Shown here piece by piece: positions 49,042 to 50,570 of a DNA stretch of 50,570 bases. Source of the stretch: Clostridia bacterium (lineage in GTDB: Bacteria; Bacillota; Clostridia; Oscillospirales; Acutalibacteraceae). Positions within the stretch are counted from its first letter, which is position 1, and each line of letters begins with the position of its first letter. Under the pieces are notes generated by a model, which was given only the letters and a program-made list of their open reading frames with translations, was not told the origin of the DNA and did no database searches. The DNA is taken from positions 1-50,570 of the forward strand of contig JAFTVI010000018.1 in assembly GCA_017465825.1 (NCBI GenBank), given 5' to 3'. The translations under genes and the position numbers were made by a program.

Positions 49042-50570
49042 ATGACAAAAAAACTTTTAAGTATTCTTCTGGCTGTTATAATGACGTTTTCAATAATGCC
49101 GATAGCAGTATTTTCAGAAGATGACATCACTTTTTATCTTACCTATGAGGTCAACAACGGTGCAGTAACAATCACAGGTTGTGATACATCAATCAGCGGT
49201 GATATTGTAATTCCCGATACAATCGAAGGCTATCCGGTTACGGTTATCGGTGATTCTGCATTCAAACTTTGTACAGCACTCACAAGTGTGATAATTCCTG
49301 ACAATGTAACAACAATCGGATATCAAGCTTTTTATGGCTGTTCTTCTCTTGAAAATATAACCTTGCCTGATAGTCTCACATCAATCGGTGGTTACGCTTT
49401 GTCTTATACTGCTATAAAAACTATTAAGCTTCCCGACAGTATAACATCAATCGGTTGCCAGACTTTTCGTTGTTGCTATTCGCTCGAAGAAGTGATTCTG
49501 CCAAAAAACTTAAAAGAGTGCGAAGGCCCGTTTATGGATTGTGTTTCTCTTTCATTCGACGGTATAATTTTACCTGACGGTATAGAGGTTATTCCTGCAA
49601 CTCTGTATACCAGATTGCAAGTGTCATTAAAATCGGTAACATTGCCGGAAAGCGTTAAAACAATTGAAGCACAAGCATTTGAAAGTTGTGCTCTTTTAGA
49701 GAGTGTTAATCTTTCAGAAAATGTAGAATATATTGGTGCAAATGCATTTGCGGATTGTTGGGTTTTAAATGATATTACACTTTATAATAAGAATGTTGTC
49801 CTTGAAGAAAAGTCAATCGGCTACAGTTATATTTTTGTAAATGGGGATAAAGAAGAATTTAGTTTTGCATTAACGGAAGCATGGAATTATGCGTTGTCAG
49901 AAAACCCCGATGAAGAAAAACTTAATGAACTGTATGCAAAAGTTGATTCAATGATTACTGAATATACAGAACTCCAGCCTGACCCGAATTTTACAATATA
50001 CGGCTACAAGGGAAGTACAGCAGAAACATATGCAAACGAAAACAATCTTAAGTTTGTTGCACTTTGCGAGCATAACTATGTTGATACCGTAATCACTCCT
50101 GCAACGTATTCACAGGCAGGTGAAGGCGGCGAGGTTTGCGAGCATTGCGGTGATGTGCTCAGCACCTATGAAATCCCGATGCTTGAAATTGAAGATTCCG
50201 AAGAAATGGAAGATGCTGACACAGGCGTATCTGTAATATTCCCCGACAGTGCATTTGAAAATGCAGATGTTGAAATTGAAGTAACACCCGTTACGGACGG
50301 TGATGCATATGCACTTGTAGGCGAGAAGCACGGACGCGACAAGGTAACAATGTTTGATATCAATGTTCTTGTTGACGGTGAAAAGGTTCAGCCTGAGGGT
50401 AAAATCCTTGTAAAAATTCCCGTTCCCAAGGGATATGACCACACAAAGTGTGTTGTATATTATGTTTCGGATGACGGAACAATAGAAAGATTGAAAACTT
50501 TCCGCAACAAAGACGGTTACATTTATTTTGAAACCGACCATTTCAGCTACTACGCTGTTGTTGAAGAAAC
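49042..50570 (+). CDS. secreted BspA-like leucine-rich-repeat protein, cut by window end
   Basis: The signal peptide MTKKLLSILLAVIMTFSIMPIAVFS is followed by BspA/LRR_5-type repeats of about 23 residues from about 50 to 260 (pattern IP-D-x-V-T-x-IG-x-x-AF-x-x-C-x-x-L). A typical post-LRR segment follows, FTIYGYKGSTAETYANENNLKFV. Then CEHNYVDTVITPATYSQAGEGGEVCEHCG gives a Cys pair, and a beta-sandwich-like region ends HFSYYAVVEE at the window edge. 509 codons are visible; the end lies outside. The ATG follows GGAGG. Likely a surface or secreted binding protein. Divergent from an RHH regulator. Confidence 0.88.
   Translation, partial: MTKKLLSILLAVIMTFSIMPIAVFSEDDITFYLTYEVNNGAVTITGCDTSISGDIVIPDTIEGYPVTVIGDSAFKLCTALTSVIIPDNVTTIGYQAFYGCSSLENITLPDSLTSIGGYALSYTAIKTIKLPDSITSIGCQTFRCCYSLEEVILPKNLKECEGPFMDCVSLSFDGIILPDGIEVIPATLYTRLQVSLKSVTLPESVKTIEAQAFESCALLESVNLSENVEYIGANAFADCWVLNDITLYNKNVVLEEKSIGYSYIFVNGDKEEFSFALTEAWNYALSENPDEEKLNELYAKVDSMITEYTELQPDPNFTIYGYKGSTAETYANENNLKFVALCEHNYVDTVITPATYSQAGEGGEVCEHCGDVLSTYEIPMLEIEDSEEMEDADTGVSVIFPDSAFENADVEIEVTPVTDGDAYALVGEKHGRDKVTMFDINVLVDGEKVQPEGKILVKIPVPKGYDHTKCVVYYVSDDGTIERLKTFRNKDGYIYFETDHFSYYAVVEE

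Overview
The window looks like chromosomal DNA of a low-to-moderate G+C Firmicute, most likely a gut Clostridia of the Oscillospiraceae/Ruminococcaceae type. The reasons are strong purine-rich Shine-Dalgarno sites, textbook TTGACA-17-TATAAT promoters, the rpmG-secE-nusG-rplKA-rplJL cluster, an IreB homologue, Gram-positive LexA (SOS) boxes, large secreted MBG/YDG, C-type-lectin and BspA-like LRR proteins, and small type I toxin-antitoxin loci. The species cannot be named from sequence alone. No tRNA, rRNA, CRISPR array, prophage or transposase gene was recognised.

Layout. 1-1188: a repeat element, a candidate type I toxin-antitoxin locus with two antitoxin-like RNAs, and a structured leader in front of a 2228-residue secreted MBG/YDG repeat protein (1189-7875). 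8096-11696 (minus): rsmE, an RsmF-like methyltransferase and a metallophosphoesterase. 11843-16027 (plus): CorC/HlyC-type membrane protein, lgt, folD, and a YczE-like membrane protein whose 5' end looks frameshifted. 16031-19308: a second type I toxin-antitoxin locus, a secreted C-type-lectin protein, and a divergent XRE regulator with two matching operators. 19556-22599: coaX, a small unknown protein and ireB (minus), then nnrE/nnrD. 22724-24921: an SOS-controlled dinB and an antitoxin-less mazF between inverted repeat copies. 24988-30899: GPH sugar transporter and a divergent PfkB/KdgK-like kinase, then a run of housekeeping and unknown genes. 31174-35852 (minus): two tandem M42 peptidases, a GNAT protein and a cytoplasmic glycoside-hydrolase-like protein in one operon. 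35915-44332: small unknown protein, sortase-type surface protein, GNAT, glycogen phosphorylase, GH13 amylase and a secreted sialate O-acetylesterase-like protein. 44591-48694: ribosomal protein/translocation/antitermination cluster with its leader RNAs. 48697-50570: RHH regulator and a divergent secreted LRR protein cut by the window end.

How the genes work together. Carbohydrate use is a clear theme: GPH symporter plus sugar kinase, glycogen phosphorylase plus GH13 enzyme, esterase, and GH-like protein. Surface interaction is another: MBG/YDG, lectin, LPXTG-type and LRR proteins. Two secreted proteins are each divergent to a small DNA-binding regulator with palindromes in the shared promoter region.

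The most unusual feature is a set of short non-coding repeats of at least three unrelated interior types. They share one terminal sequence, TAAACAATAATTT. They sit mostly at gene 3' ends, and in several genes the TAA of this terminus is the gene's stop codon.
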